From contig NZ_JBKBHC010000009.1 in assembly GCF_046297895.1 (NCBI RefSeq), positions 124,001 through 188,000 on the forward strand: DNA of 64,000 bases, given 5' to 3'. Positions 37,316 to 45,115 of the stretch are shown here, piece after piece. Source of the DNA: Ferrovibrio sp046297895. Its GTDB lineage: Bacteria; Pseudomonadota; Alphaproteobacteria; Ferrovibrionales; Ferrovibrionaceae. The notes under the pieces were generated by a model. The model was not told where the DNA came from. It saw nothing but the letters and a program-made list of their open reading frames with translations, and made no database searches. Positions within the stretch are counted from its first letter, which is position 1, and each line of letters begins with the position of its first letter. The translations under genes and the position numbers were made by a program.

Positions 37316-38230
37316 TCAGGCGCGCCGCTGCTTATTGCGGCGCTTGGCCTCTGCCTGCGCGAGTTCACGCGCGGTTTCCACCACCGCCTCGGCCATGTAG
37401 CTGTCCGGCTTCAGAGGGTAACTGGCGGAAAAGTTCAGATCCGGCAGGCTCTGCTCGGCGCGCACCAGGCGCAGGCGCTTCTCGGCCAGTTCGCGCCGGA
37501 TCACCACAGGCGGGATCGCGCTGATGCCGATGCGGTCCAGCGTCATGCGCACGATGGTGCTGAGCGACGCATTGCCGTACATGCGCAGATTGGGCAGGTC
37601 AGACCGCGTCATCATCTCGCGGATGGTGATGAAGGGTCGCGTGTTGCGCGGATAGGTGATGATCGGCCAGCGCGCCAGCCGACTCAATGGCACCGGCTCC
37701 GGACCAAGATCGAGATCGGGACTGGCGACCCAGGCAAGCGGGTAGCTCGACAGCACGACATTCTTGATACGCGGCTCGCTGACCGGGCCGAGCAGGAAGG
37801 CGATATCGAGCTGATGTGCCACCAGCCGCTCACGCAAGATCGGCGAGGTATCGACCTCGATCTCCAGCGTCAATGCCGGGTAGACGGCATGCATGCGTTC
37901 GATCAGCTTTGACAGCCAGGTATGCACAATGGTTTCGGCAACACCAAGCCGCACCACACCACGCATGGCGCGCTTCTCGCGCGCGGCCTGAAGCAGGTCG
38001 GCGCGCAGTTGCAGCATGCGCTCGGCATAGGGCAGCAGTTCGTTGCCTTTCAGCGTCAGCGCCACGCCACGCGGCTCGCGGTCAAACAGCCTGACGCCCA
38101 GTTCGGCCTCAAGCAGTGCGATACGCTGCGAAACCGCCGGCTGCGTGGTGTTGAGCTTTTCGGCGGCGGCGCGGAAGCCGCCGAGATGGGCGACCCAGAC
38201 GAAGGTTTCCAGGTTACGCAGGTCTGCCAT
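37316..38230 (-). CDS. LysR family regulator, probable controller of the oxoproline/TRAP operon
   Basis: A 304-residue LysR-type regulator. The N-terminal winged helix reads LRNLETFVWVAHLGGFRAAAEKLNTTQPAVSQRIALLEAELGVRLF. The effector domain spans about residues 90-295. The ATG at 38230 is preceded by GGTGGAAA; a TTG at 38245 is less likely. It is transcribed in the same direction as the downstream operon and shares a near-identical palindrome with it. Confidence 0.93.
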   Translation of the reverse strand: MADLRNLETFVWVAHLGGFRAAAEKLNTTQPAVSQRIALLEAELGVRLFDREPRGVALTLKGNELLPYAERMLQLRADLLQAAREKRAMRGVVRLGVAETIVHTWLSKLIERMHAVYPALTLEIEVDTSPILRERLVAHQLDIAFLLGPVSEPRIKNVVLSSYPLAWVASPDLDLGPEPVPLSRLARWPIITYPRNTRPFITIREMMTRSDLPNLRMYGNASLSTIVRMTLDRIGISAIPPVVIRRELAEKRLRLVRAEQSLPDLNFSASYPLKPDSYMAEAVVETARELAQAEAKRRNKQRRA

Positions 38231-38257
38231 AGCGATTTCCACCAATCATGCCGACAG

Positions 38258-38278
38258 ATCATAAGAATTTTTTATCGA
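38258..38278 (-). promoter_or_regulatory. Palindromic operator before lysR (probable autoregulation)
   Basis: ATAAGAATTTTTTATCG at 38261-38277 repeats the core of the operator at 37288-37308 with a single C-to-T difference. It lies 31 bases upstream of the lysR ATG, where negative autoregulation by a LysR protein is common. Confidence 0.7.
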
Positions 38279-38297
38279 CTGCGCTGCCGGTATTTTT

Positions 38298-38338
38298 GAA
38301 ACAAACGTTTCTCAAATAATAGATATGAATCGTTTGTT
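38298..38338 (+). promoter_or_regulatory. Candidate operator of the RpiR-aminotransferase-BKACE unit
   Basis: Two overlapping symmetries precede the rpiR-type gene: GAAAC-AAAC-GTTTC (38298-38311) and an 8-bp inverted repeat AACAAACG (38300-38307) / CGTTTGTT (38331-38338) 23 bases apart. GAAA/TTTC half-sites are common in RpiR-family operators. The site is 34-74 bases before the start codon, a plausible place for autoregulation. Confidence 0.45.
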
Positions 38339-38371
38339 GCATGATGCCGGGAAATCGGCTTCAATCGGCCC

Positions 38372-39295
38372 ATGCCTAGCCCGCGCCACACAGCGCCCGA
38401 CTCGCTGCCGGCCCGCATCGCGGCCGCCTTCGAAACCCTGCCGCCGCAACTGCAGGCCGCGGCCCGCTTTGTGCTGGACCATCCCGACGATGTCGCGCTG
38501 CTCTCCATGCGGGAGCAGGCCCGCCGGGCCGGGGTGCCGCCGGTGACCATGACGCGGCTGGCGCGGCAGCTGGGATTTGCTGATTTTGCCGCCTTCCGCG
38601 ACGTGCAGGCCAGCCTGCTGCGGCGCAATCCGGGCAAGGCATTCAGCGCCGAATTCAGCAACCGGGCTGGCAGACTGCAGCAGCGCCAGCAACAGGGCGG
38701 CGATGCCGCCCTTGCCGGCCAGATCGGCTGGGCGATGGCCGAGCATATCGCCAGCAGCCACGACGAAACCGGCATCACCGCCTTGGTAGCTGCCGCGAAG
38801 GCGCTGGAGGGCGCGCACCGGCTGCATTTCCTGGGCCTGCGCTCCTGCCATGCGGTGGCCTTCCATGCCGGCTACATCTATGGCCTGTTCCGCGCCAACG
38901 GCGTGCTGCTGGATGGCGCCGGCGATACCGGCATCGACGCCCTGCGTCATGCCGGCCGCGGCGACGCCTTGCTGACCATCAGCGTGGCGCCCTACGCCAG
39001 CGCCACGGTGGAGCGCGTGGCCTATGCGCGGCAACGCGGCCTGACCATCGTGGCGATCACCGACAGCCGCGTCTCGCCGGTGGCGAGCCTGGCCCAGCAC
39101 AGCCTGCTGGTGCCAACCGAGACGCCTTCATTCTTCCACGCCATCACCCCCGCCTTTGCCATGGCCGAGACGCTGGTGGCGCTGATCGCCGCTCGTGCCG
39201 GCGAGGAGGCGCTCGCCGCCATCCGCAATGCCGAGGCGCAACTCGGCGCCTTCTCAACCTACTGGTCACCCAAGCGCAAGAAAGCCAGCCCATGA
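38372..39295 (+). CDS. MurR/RpiR family transcriptional regulator
   Basis: A 307-residue regulator with an N-terminal RpiR helix-turn-helix domain (ARIAAAFETLPPQLQAAARFVLDHPDDVALLSMREQARRAGVPPVTMTRLARQLGF) and a C-terminal SIS domain (residues ~125-260), recognisable by LHFLGLRSCHAVAFHAGY and DALLTISVAPYASATV. SIS domains usually sense phosphosugars, though family members in amino-acid clusters sense other ligands. The stop overlaps the aminotransferase start by four bases, so it controls or is controlled with these two enzymes. Confidence 0.9.
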   Translation: MPSPRHTAPDSLPARIAAAFETLPPQLQAAARFVLDHPDDVALLSMREQARRAGVPPVTMTRLARQLGFADFAAFRDVQASLLRRNPGKAFSAEFSNRAGRLQQRQQQGGDAALAGQIGWAMAEHIASSHDETGITALVAAAKALEGAHRLHFLGLRSCHAVAFHAGYIYGLFRANGVLLDGAGDTGIDALRHAGRGDALLTISVAPYASATVERVAYARQRGLTIVAITDSRVSPVASLAQHSLLVPTETPSFFHAITPAFAMAETLVALIAARAGEEALAAIRNAEAQLGAFSTYWSPKRKKASP

Positions 39296-40626
39296 CGAGC
39301 CGTATCCTGCACCGCATGATCAATCACGCCTATCCGGTTGCCGTCGGCGGCGAAGGCATTGAGATCATCGATTCCACTGGCAAACGTTATATCGATGCCT
39401 CTGGCGGAGCGGCGGTGAGCTGCCTTGGCCACGGCCACCCCGACGTCACCCGGGCGATCCATGAGCAAGCCGACAAATTGGCCTTCGCCCATACCAGCTT
39501 CTTCACCACCGAGCCGGCCGAAAAGCTGGCCGACAAGCTGGTGGGTAGCGCGCCGAAGGGCATCAGCCATGTCTATTATGTCTCCGGCGGCTCGGAAGCG
39601 ATTGAGGCCGCGCTGAAAATGGCGCGGCAGTATCATGTCGAGCGCGGCGAGCCGCAGCGCCGGCATTTCATTGCGCGGCGCCAGAGCTATCACGGCAATA
39701 CCGTTGGCGCGCTGAGTGTTGGCGGCAATGCCTGGCGACGCCAGCAATTTGCGCCGATGCTGATTGAAGCGCACCACATCGCGCCCTGCTTCGAATACCG
39801 CGACCGCCGGCCCGACGAGACGCCGGAAGCCTACGGAAAACGCGCCGCCGACGAACTGGAAGCCAAAATCCTGGAGCTGGGCAAGGACAGCGTGATCGCC
39901 TTCGTGGCCGAGCCGGTGGTGGGCGCCACCCTGGGCGCCGTCACTGCAGCGCCGGGTTATTTCAAGCGCATTCGCGAAATCTGTGACAAGTATGGCGTGC
40001 TGCTGATCCTGGACGAGGTGATGTGCGGCATGGGCCGCACCGGCACCCTGAATGCCTGCGAGCAGGAAGGCATCTCGCCCGACATCATGACCATCGCCAA
40101 GGGTCTGGGTGGCGGTTACCAGCCGATCGGCGCCGTGCTGCTGGGCCAGCATATCTTCGATGCCTTTACCCAGGGCTCGGGCTTTTTCCAGCACGGCCAT
40201 ACCTATCTGGGCCATCCGATGGCCTGCGCGGCAGCCCTGGCGGTGCAGGAGGTGATCGAGCGCGACCATCTGCTGGACAACGTGAAGGCCATGGGCGTGC
40301 ATCTGATGGACCGCCTGCAGGATCGTTTCGGTAATCACCGTCATGTCGGCGATATCCGTGGCCGAGGGCTGTTCCAGGCCATCGAACTGGTGCAGGACCG
40401 CGCCACCAAGTCCACCTTCGACCCGGCGCTGAAGCTGAATGCGCGCATCAAGAAGGAGGCGATGAATATCGGCCTGATGTGCTACCCCATGGGTGGCACC
40501 ATCGACGGCAGGTATGGCGACCATGTTCTGCTGGCGCCGCCCTTCATCTGCAAGCCGGGCGATATCGACACCATCGTCGCGCGGCTGGGCGACGCGGTGG
40601 ACGCCGCACTCAAGAGTGTTGCCTGA
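39292..40626 (+). CDS. Class III (omega) PLP-dependent aminotransferase family protein
   Basis: A 444-residue fold-type I PLP enzyme. Family motifs: SGGAAVSCLGHGHPDVTRAI near residue 37, YYVSGGSEAIEAALKMARQY, SYHGNTVGALSVGG, FVAEPVVGATLGAV, LILDEVMCGMGRTG (PLP-binding Asp) and the Schiff-base lysine in TIAKGLGGGYQPIGA near residue 269. The family acts on omega- and beta-amino acids and amines. It overlaps the regulator by four bases and the BKACE gene by one (TGATG), so the three are co-translated. Confidence 0.92.
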   Translation: MTSRILHRMINHAYPVAVGGEGIEIIDSTGKRYIDASGGAAVSCLGHGHPDVTRAIHEQADKLAFAHTSFFTTEPAEKLADKLVGSAPKGISHVYYVSGGSEAIEAALKMARQYHVERGEPQRRHFIARRQSYHGNTVGALSVGGNAWRRQQFAPMLIEAHHIAPCFEYRDRRPDETPEAYGKRAADELEAKILELGKDSVIAFVAEPVVGATLGAVTAAPGYFKRIREICDKYGVLLILDEVMCGMGRTGTLNACEQEGISPDIMTIAKGLGGGYQPIGAVLLGQHIFDAFTQGSGFFQHGHTYLGHPMACAAALAVQEVIERDHLLDNVKAMGVHLMDRLQDRFGNHRHVGDIRGRGLFQAIELVQDRATKSTFDPALKLNARIKKEAMNIGLMCYPMGGTIDGRYGDHVLLAPPFICKPGDIDTIVARLGDAVDAALKSVA

Positions 40627-41480
40627 TGAGCCACGCCCCGATCATCCCGGCCGTATTGGCCCCTGCCCTGATCGCCGTCGCCCCGAACGGTGCCCGCAAG
40701 CTGAAAAACGATCATCCTGCCGTGCCGCTCAGCGCCGATGAGTTGGGCGCCTGCGCGGCACAATGCCTGAATGCCGGCGCCGCCATGATCCACCTGCATG
40801 TGCGCGAACCCGGCAGCGGCCGGCATTCCCTGGATGCCGATCTCTACCGCGCCGCCACAATCGCGATACGTCGCGAGGCCGGCGACGACATCATCATCCA
40901 GGCCACTTCGGAAGCAGCCGGCATATACAGCCGTCACGAGCAGATGGCCGCGATGCGCGCCCTGATGCCGGAAGCCTGCAGCCTGGCCATCCGCGAGATC
41001 GTGCCGGATGCCGAAGCCGAGTCCGATGCCGCCAGCTTCCTGGGCGAGATGCACAAGACCGGCGTGATGGTACAATACATCCTGTACTCCGATGTGGACC
41101 TACAGCGCTTCCACGATCTGAAGGCGCGCGGCATCGTGCCAGGCGAGAAGCATTTTGTGCTGTTTGTGCTGGGCCGCTACAGCGCCGGCCAGAGGTCGGA
41201 ACCGACCGACCTGCTACCTTTCCTGCACGACTGGAGCAATGCCGACGGTGCCTTCGCCGTCTGCGCCTTCGGCCCGAAGGAATCGGCCTGCGCGCTGGCG
41301 GCACTGGGCCTCAACGGCCATGCCCGCATCGGTTTCGAGAACAACACCCTGCTGAGCGACGGCAGCGTCGCGGCCGACAATGCCGCACTGGTGCGCCAGA
41401 CCGTGCAGCATGCCGGGCTGATGGGGCGCGCGATCGCGGACGCGAGAACCGCGCGCGAAATGCTGGCCGGATTGCGCTGA
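40626..41480 (+). CDS. 3-keto-5-aminohexanoate cleavage enzyme family protein (BKACE, DUF849)
   Basis: A 284-residue zinc-dependent TIM-barrel enzyme of the beta-keto acid cleavage family, which condenses a beta-keto acid with acetyl-CoA and releases acetoacetate plus a new acyl-CoA. It shows APNGARK near residue 22, the zinc-binding His pair in IHLHVREP near residue 57, IIIQATSEAAG, and a late zinc His in HARIGFENN. The ATG shares a base with the aminotransferase stop. The substrate class cannot be read from sequence by eye; the aminotransferase partner suggests a beta-keto acid made from a beta-amino acid. Confidence 0.9.
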   Translation: MSHAPIIPAVLAPALIAVAPNGARKLKNDHPAVPLSADELGACAAQCLNAGAAMIHLHVREPGSGRHSLDADLYRAATIAIRREAGDDIIIQATSEAAGIYSRHEQMAAMRALMPEACSLAIREIVPDAEAESDAASFLGEMHKTGVMVQYILYSDVDLQRFHDLKARGIVPGEKHFVLFVLGRYSAGQRSEPTDLLPFLHDWSNADGAFAVCAFGPKESACALAALGLNGHARIGFENNTLLSDGSVAADNAALVRQTVQHAGLMGRAIADARTAREMLAGLR

Positions 41481-41483
41481 GCC

Positions 41484-42740
41484 TCAGGCCGCCTGCAGGC
41501 TGAAATCCTGCTCCGGCACCGGCGCGGCGCGGCCTGCAAGTTTGGCGGCCACCGCCTCGGCCGAACCGAAGGCAAGCGTGAAGCCGAGCGCGCCATGGCC
41601 GACATTCAGCACCAGATTGTCGATGCCGCTGTTGCCCAGGATCGGCAAGCCCTTCGGTGTGGCCGGGCGCAGGCCGGTCCAGGGCTCGATCTGCTGCCAG
41701 GTTGCCGCCTGAGGGAAAGCCTCGCGCGCCTGAGATACCAGCTGGCCCAGGCGGGCGGGATCGATCCGATCATTCGCGCCGACGATATCCGCCATGCCGG
41801 CCACCCGCAGCCGCGTGCCCAGCCGGGCATAGACGGTCTTGCAGGCGGTATCGGTGATCGATACCTGTGGCGCGGCTGCGTCATTGGCAATGGGTAGCGA
41901 CAGGCTGTAGCCCTTGATCGGGTAGATCGGCAGATCGAGCCCGGCACTCAGACCGAGCCGCCGGCTGGCCACGCCGGCCGCCAGCACATAGGCATCGGCT
42001 TCGATCACGCCGGCCTCGGTCTGCACGCCCAGCAAGCGGTTGCCAGCGCGCAGAAGACTGCGCACCTTCGAGCCATAGATGAAGCGCGCCCCGGAATTGT
42101 CGCCCGACAGCAGAGTCTCGATGCCCAGGCAGAGCCGGAAGGGGTCGGCCGCCTCGTCGCCCGGCGTGAAGACGCCGCCATGGATACGGTGCGCGATCGC
42201 TTTCAGCGCCGGCTCTACGGCCAGGCAGCCTTCCCGATCCAGCACCTGCTGCTCGCTGCCCAAACGGCTCTGATATTCTGCCTGTGCCCGCGCCCCGGCC
42301 AGGCCGGCGGCATCGCCCTGCAGCACCAGCTTGCCCGCCCGGCTCCACAGGAAATCAAGCGCGCGGATATCGGCCGCCGCATGCAGCATGTCGCGACTCA
42401 GGTAAGCCAGACGTAACAGCTTTTCGGTAGTGGCCAGTGCTTCCGTCCGCGTGCAGGCGGCCAGGAACTTGAGCAGCCAGCGATACTGGAACAGTTCGAA
42501 ATTCGGACGAAACCGCACGGGCGACTGGCGCCCGAACAGGTATTTCGGCAGGTCGAACCACACGCCGGGCGAGGCCAGCGGCGCCACATAGGAATAGCTG
42601 AGCTGGGCGCCATTGGCGTGGCTGGCGCCTTGGGCGGTGGCACCGGCGCGGTCGACCACGGTGACGCGATGACCATCGCGCGCCAGCCGCCAGGCCGTCG
42701 TCATGCCTACCACGCCCGATCCGATCACCACGATATCCAT
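41484..42740 (-). CDS. FAD-dependent D-amino acid dehydrogenase (DadA family)
   Basis: A 418-residue flavoprotein of the DAO superfamily that oxidatively deaminates D-amino acids to 2-oxo acids. The FAD-binding dinucleotide fold is at the start (VVIGSGVVGMTTAWRLARDGHRVTVVD), followed by GASHANGAQLSYSYVAPLASPGV, typical of DadA, and the C-terminal PWTGLRPATPKGLPILG and NVGHGALGFTLAFGSAE. The ATG at 42740 follows CGGAG. It is divergent from a LysR gene and converges on the BKACE gene. An alanine racemase partner is absent here. Confidence 0.9.
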   Translation of the reverse strand: MDIVVIGSGVVGMTTAWRLARDGHRVTVVDRAGATAQGASHANGAQLSYSYVAPLASPGVWFDLPKYLFGRQSPVRFRPNFELFQYRWLLKFLAACTRTEALATTEKLLRLAYLSRDMLHAAADIRALDFLWSRAGKLVLQGDAAGLAGARAQAEYQSRLGSEQQVLDREGCLAVEPALKAIAHRIHGGVFTPGDEAADPFRLCLGIETLLSGDNSGARFIYGSKVRSLLRAGNRLLGVQTEAGVIEADAYVLAAGVASRRLGLSAGLDLPIYPIKGYSLSLPIANDAAAPQVSITDTACKTVYARLGTRLRVAGMADIVGANDRIDPARLGQLVSQAREAFPQAATWQQIEPWTGLRPATPKGLPILGNSGIDNLVLNVGHGALGFTLAFGSAEAVAAKLAGRAAPVPEQDFSLQAA

Positions 42741-42812
42741 GCCAAACTCCGTTTGCCGTCCTAAAGCTAGGCAGCGCGGACAAGCCCCACTACTGCCGAT
42801 GCAGCCGGCAGC

Positions 42813-42829
42813 CATAACATTGGGTTATG
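42813..42829. promoter_or_regulatory. Palindromic operator in the dadA-lysR divergent region
   Basis: CATAAC-N5-GTTATG, perfect 6-bp half-sites. The 17-base word CATAMCRTTGGGTTATG recurs at 43837-43853 before the TAXI gene. It lies 72 bases from the dadA ATG and 61 from the lysR ATG, suitable for controlling both. Confidence 0.75.
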
Positions 42830-42890
42830 CCGCCTCTTGGGGGAAGGCCGCGGTAAAGCTACAGTGCGGGCGCCAGAATCGGGATCGACC

Positions 42891-43814
42891 ATGCAACTGC
42901 GCCACCTCGAAGTCTTCCACGCCATCATGCTGACCGGCACGATCACCGCCGCGGCCAAGCTGCTCAATATCTCGCAGCCGGCCGCCACCCGCCTGCTGCT
43001 GCGCGCCGAGGACCAGCTTGGTTACAAGCTGTTCGACCGCGTGAAGGGCCGACTGCTGCCGACCCGCGAGGGTCAGGTGCTGCATGCCGAGAGCGAACGG
43101 ATCATCAGCGGGCTGGAGAACCTGCGCAAACTCTCGCGCAACCTGGGCGCCGCCACCAGCGGACACCTGCGCATTGCCGCGGCGCCGGCTTTGTGCATCG
43201 ACCTCGTGCCGCTGGCGATCAGCCGTTTTCGCCAGAAGCATCCCGATGTGAGCTTCGAGGTCGAGACGCGCCAATATGCCGACCTGGTCCGCGTGGTGCT
43301 GAACCACGAGGTCGACCTGGGGATTGGCTTTGACATCCAGTCCCATCCGGGGCTGGACATCCAGAAACTGGCCGAAGCCCAATTCTACGGTATTTTCCCG
43401 AAGAGTATGGAAAACCAACTGCCAGCGAGTGTGAAACTCGACTGGTTCCGCAAGCATCCCTTCATCGGATTGCGCAGCGACGATCCGCTGGGCGCGGCAT
43501 TCGGCGCAGCGGTCAAGCTTTCGGGCGTGGACCTGCAACCCATCGTCGAGGTCAAGACCAACCAGATCGCGTTGTCGCTGGTGGCGCGCGGCGCCGGCGT
43601 GGCCATCGTCGATCAGTATACCGCGGCCGCCCATGATCCGCGCCTTGTGACGGCCAGGCCCCTGCTGCCCAATATCGATTTCGCAGTGCACATCATGCGG
43701 GCCAAGCATCAGCCCGCCTCGGTGCTGGCCCGCAAGTTCGGCGCTGTGATGGCACAGGCGGAAAAATCGGTTTCCGGCACTCTTGTGACGACAAACAGGC
43801 CGCAACGGACTTGA
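42891..43814 (+). CDS. LysR family regulator of the dadA/TAXI-TRAP locus
   Basis: A 307-residue LysR-type regulator beginning QLRHLEVFHAIMLTGTITAAAKLLNISQPAATRLLLRAEDQLGYKLF, with a full effector domain (about residues 90-290). The DNA-binding end resembles regulators of opine and amino-acid catabolism. The ATG at 42891 is 61 bases after the shared palindrome. It is flanked by palindromes on both sides, one before dadA/lysR and one before the TAXI gene, which it probably recognises. Confidence 0.92.
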   Translation: MQLRHLEVFHAIMLTGTITAAAKLLNISQPAATRLLLRAEDQLGYKLFDRVKGRLLPTREGQVLHAESERIISGLENLRKLSRNLGAATSGHLRIAAAPALCIDLVPLAISRFRQKHPDVSFEVETRQYADLVRVVLNHEVDLGIGFDIQSHPGLDIQKLAEAQFYGIFPKSMENQLPASVKLDWFRKHPFIGLRSDDPLGAAFGAAVKLSGVDLQPIVEVKTNQIALSLVARGAGVAIVDQYTAAAHDPRLVTARPLLPNIDFAVHIMRAKHQPASVLARKFGAVMAQAEKSVSGTLVTTNRPQRT

Positions 43815-43832
43815 CGAAACCGGCCGGACCGG

Positions 43833-43857
43833 TGTCCATACCGTTGGGTTATGGACA
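43833..43857 (+). promoter_or_regulatory. Palindromic operator before the TAXI-TRAP-queC unit
   Basis: TGTCCATA (43833-43840) pairs with TATGGACA (43850-43857). Its core CATACCGTTGGGTTATG differs by two bases from the palindrome at 42813-42829. It stands about 195 bases before the TAXI start codon. Confidence 0.75.
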
Positions 43858-44050
43858 GGGTACCGATACGCATGGCGGGAAGCTGCGGCTTTCCATTATC
43901 ACAGGGGCGTATGGGCCGGTATGTCGCAGCGGGGTGCGACCTGCCATCACGCAGTCCTAGCCTGTGCTGAAGCCGCCAACATGGCCGGCGATCATCAGTC
44001 AATCCGACTGCTGCCAGCGTGGCCGCAGTCCATTACGGAGGAGAAGTAAC

Positions 44051-45028
44051 ATGCAGTTCGCAACCAAGCACCTGCTGGGCGGCATGCTCGGCGCGGCCCT
44101 GCTGGCCGCCCTGCCCGGCACCGGCCTTGCGCAGCAGAAATTCGTTACCATCGGTACCGGCGGCGTGACCGGCGTGTACTACGCTGCCGGCGGCGCCATC
44201 TGCCGCCTGCTCAACAAGGACCGCAAGGCGCACGGCATCCGCTGTTCGGTGGAGTCGACTGGCGGCTCGGCCTACAACATCAACACCATCAAGGCTGGCG
44301 AGCTCGATTTCGGCATGGCGCAGTCCGACGTGCATTACAACGCCCTGAAGGGCGTTGGCGCGTTCAAGGACAGCGGCGCTTTCGCCGACCTGCGCTCGGT
44401 CTTCTCGGTGCATCCCGAACCGTTCACCGTGCTGGCCCGCAAGGAGGCCAATGTCGCCAAGTTCGAGGATCTGAAGGGCAAGCGCTTCAACGTCGGCAAT
44501 CCGGGCTCGGGCACCCGCGCCTCGCTGGAAGAACTGCTCGGCGCGCTGGGCTGGAAGCTGTCGGATTTCTCGCTGGCCTCCGAACTGAAGGCCGACGAGC
44601 ACGGCCCGGCGCTGTGCGACAACAAGATCGACGGCTTCTTCTACGGCGTGGGCCATCCCTCGGCCAACATCCAGGATCCCACCACCACCTGCGGCGCCAA
44701 GCTGGTCTCGATCACCGGCCCGGCCGTCGACAAGCTGGTGGCGGCGAATTCCTACTATGCCAAGGCGACGATCCCCGGCGGCCTGTACAACAACAACCCG
44801 CAGCCGACCCAGACCTACGGCGTGCTGGCCACGCTGGTCTCCTCGGCCAAGGTCGATAACGAGACGGTCTATCAGCTGGTGAAGGCCACCTTCGAGAATT
44901 TCGACGAATTCAAGAAGCTGCACCCGGCCTTCTCGGCACTTGATCCGAAGAACATGATCAAGGACGGCAACTCGGCCCCGCTGCATCCGGGCGCCGTGAA
45001 GTACTACAAGGAGAAGGGCTGGATGTAA
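44051..45028 (+). CDS. TAXI family TRAP transporter substrate-binding protein
   Basis: Periplasmic receptor of the TAXI subclass, 325 residues. Signal peptide ends around GTGLAQQ. Then the family start KFVTIGTGGVTGVYYAAGGAICRLLNK, the STGGSAYNINTIKAGELDFGMAQSDVHYNALKG block, FNVGNPGSGTRASLEELL and CDNKIDGFFYGVGHPSANIQDP near residue 195. Known TAXI ligands include glutamate-type amino acids. The ATG at 44051 has GGAGGAGAAG upstream. A strong terminator-like hairpin separates it from the permease gene. Confidence 0.95.
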   Translation: MQFATKHLLGGMLGAALLAALPGTGLAQQKFVTIGTGGVTGVYYAAGGAICRLLNKDRKAHGIRCSVESTGGSAYNINTIKAGELDFGMAQSDVHYNALKGVGAFKDSGAFADLRSVFSVHPEPFTVLARKEANVAKFEDLKGKRFNVGNPGSGTRASLEELLGALGWKLSDFSLASELKADEHGPALCDNKIDGFFYGVGHPSANIQDPTTTCGAKLVSITGPAVDKLVAANSYYAKATIPGGLYNNNPQPTQTYGVLATLVSSAKVDNETVYQLVKATFENFDEFKKLHPAFSALDPKNMIKDGNSAPLHPGAVKYYKEKGWM

Positions 45029-45047
45029 TCCGGCTTAACACCGTTCG

Positions 45048-45081
45048 GCCGGCCCGCTTCACCGCGGGCCGGCTTTTTTTT
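45048..45081 (+). terminator. Terminator-like hairpin between TAXI and TRAP permease genes
   Basis: Perfect 10-bp stem GCCGGCCCGC (45048-45057) with its complement at 45064-45073, a 6-base loop, and eight T residues (45074-45081). It has all features of a Rho-independent terminator but the same-strand permease gene starts 35 bases further, so it probably ends most transcripts after the receptor gene and lets a fraction through. Confidence 0.8.
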
Positions 45082-45115
45082 GAGCAGACCAGACGACTTT
45101 CCCCAGGAACCAACC

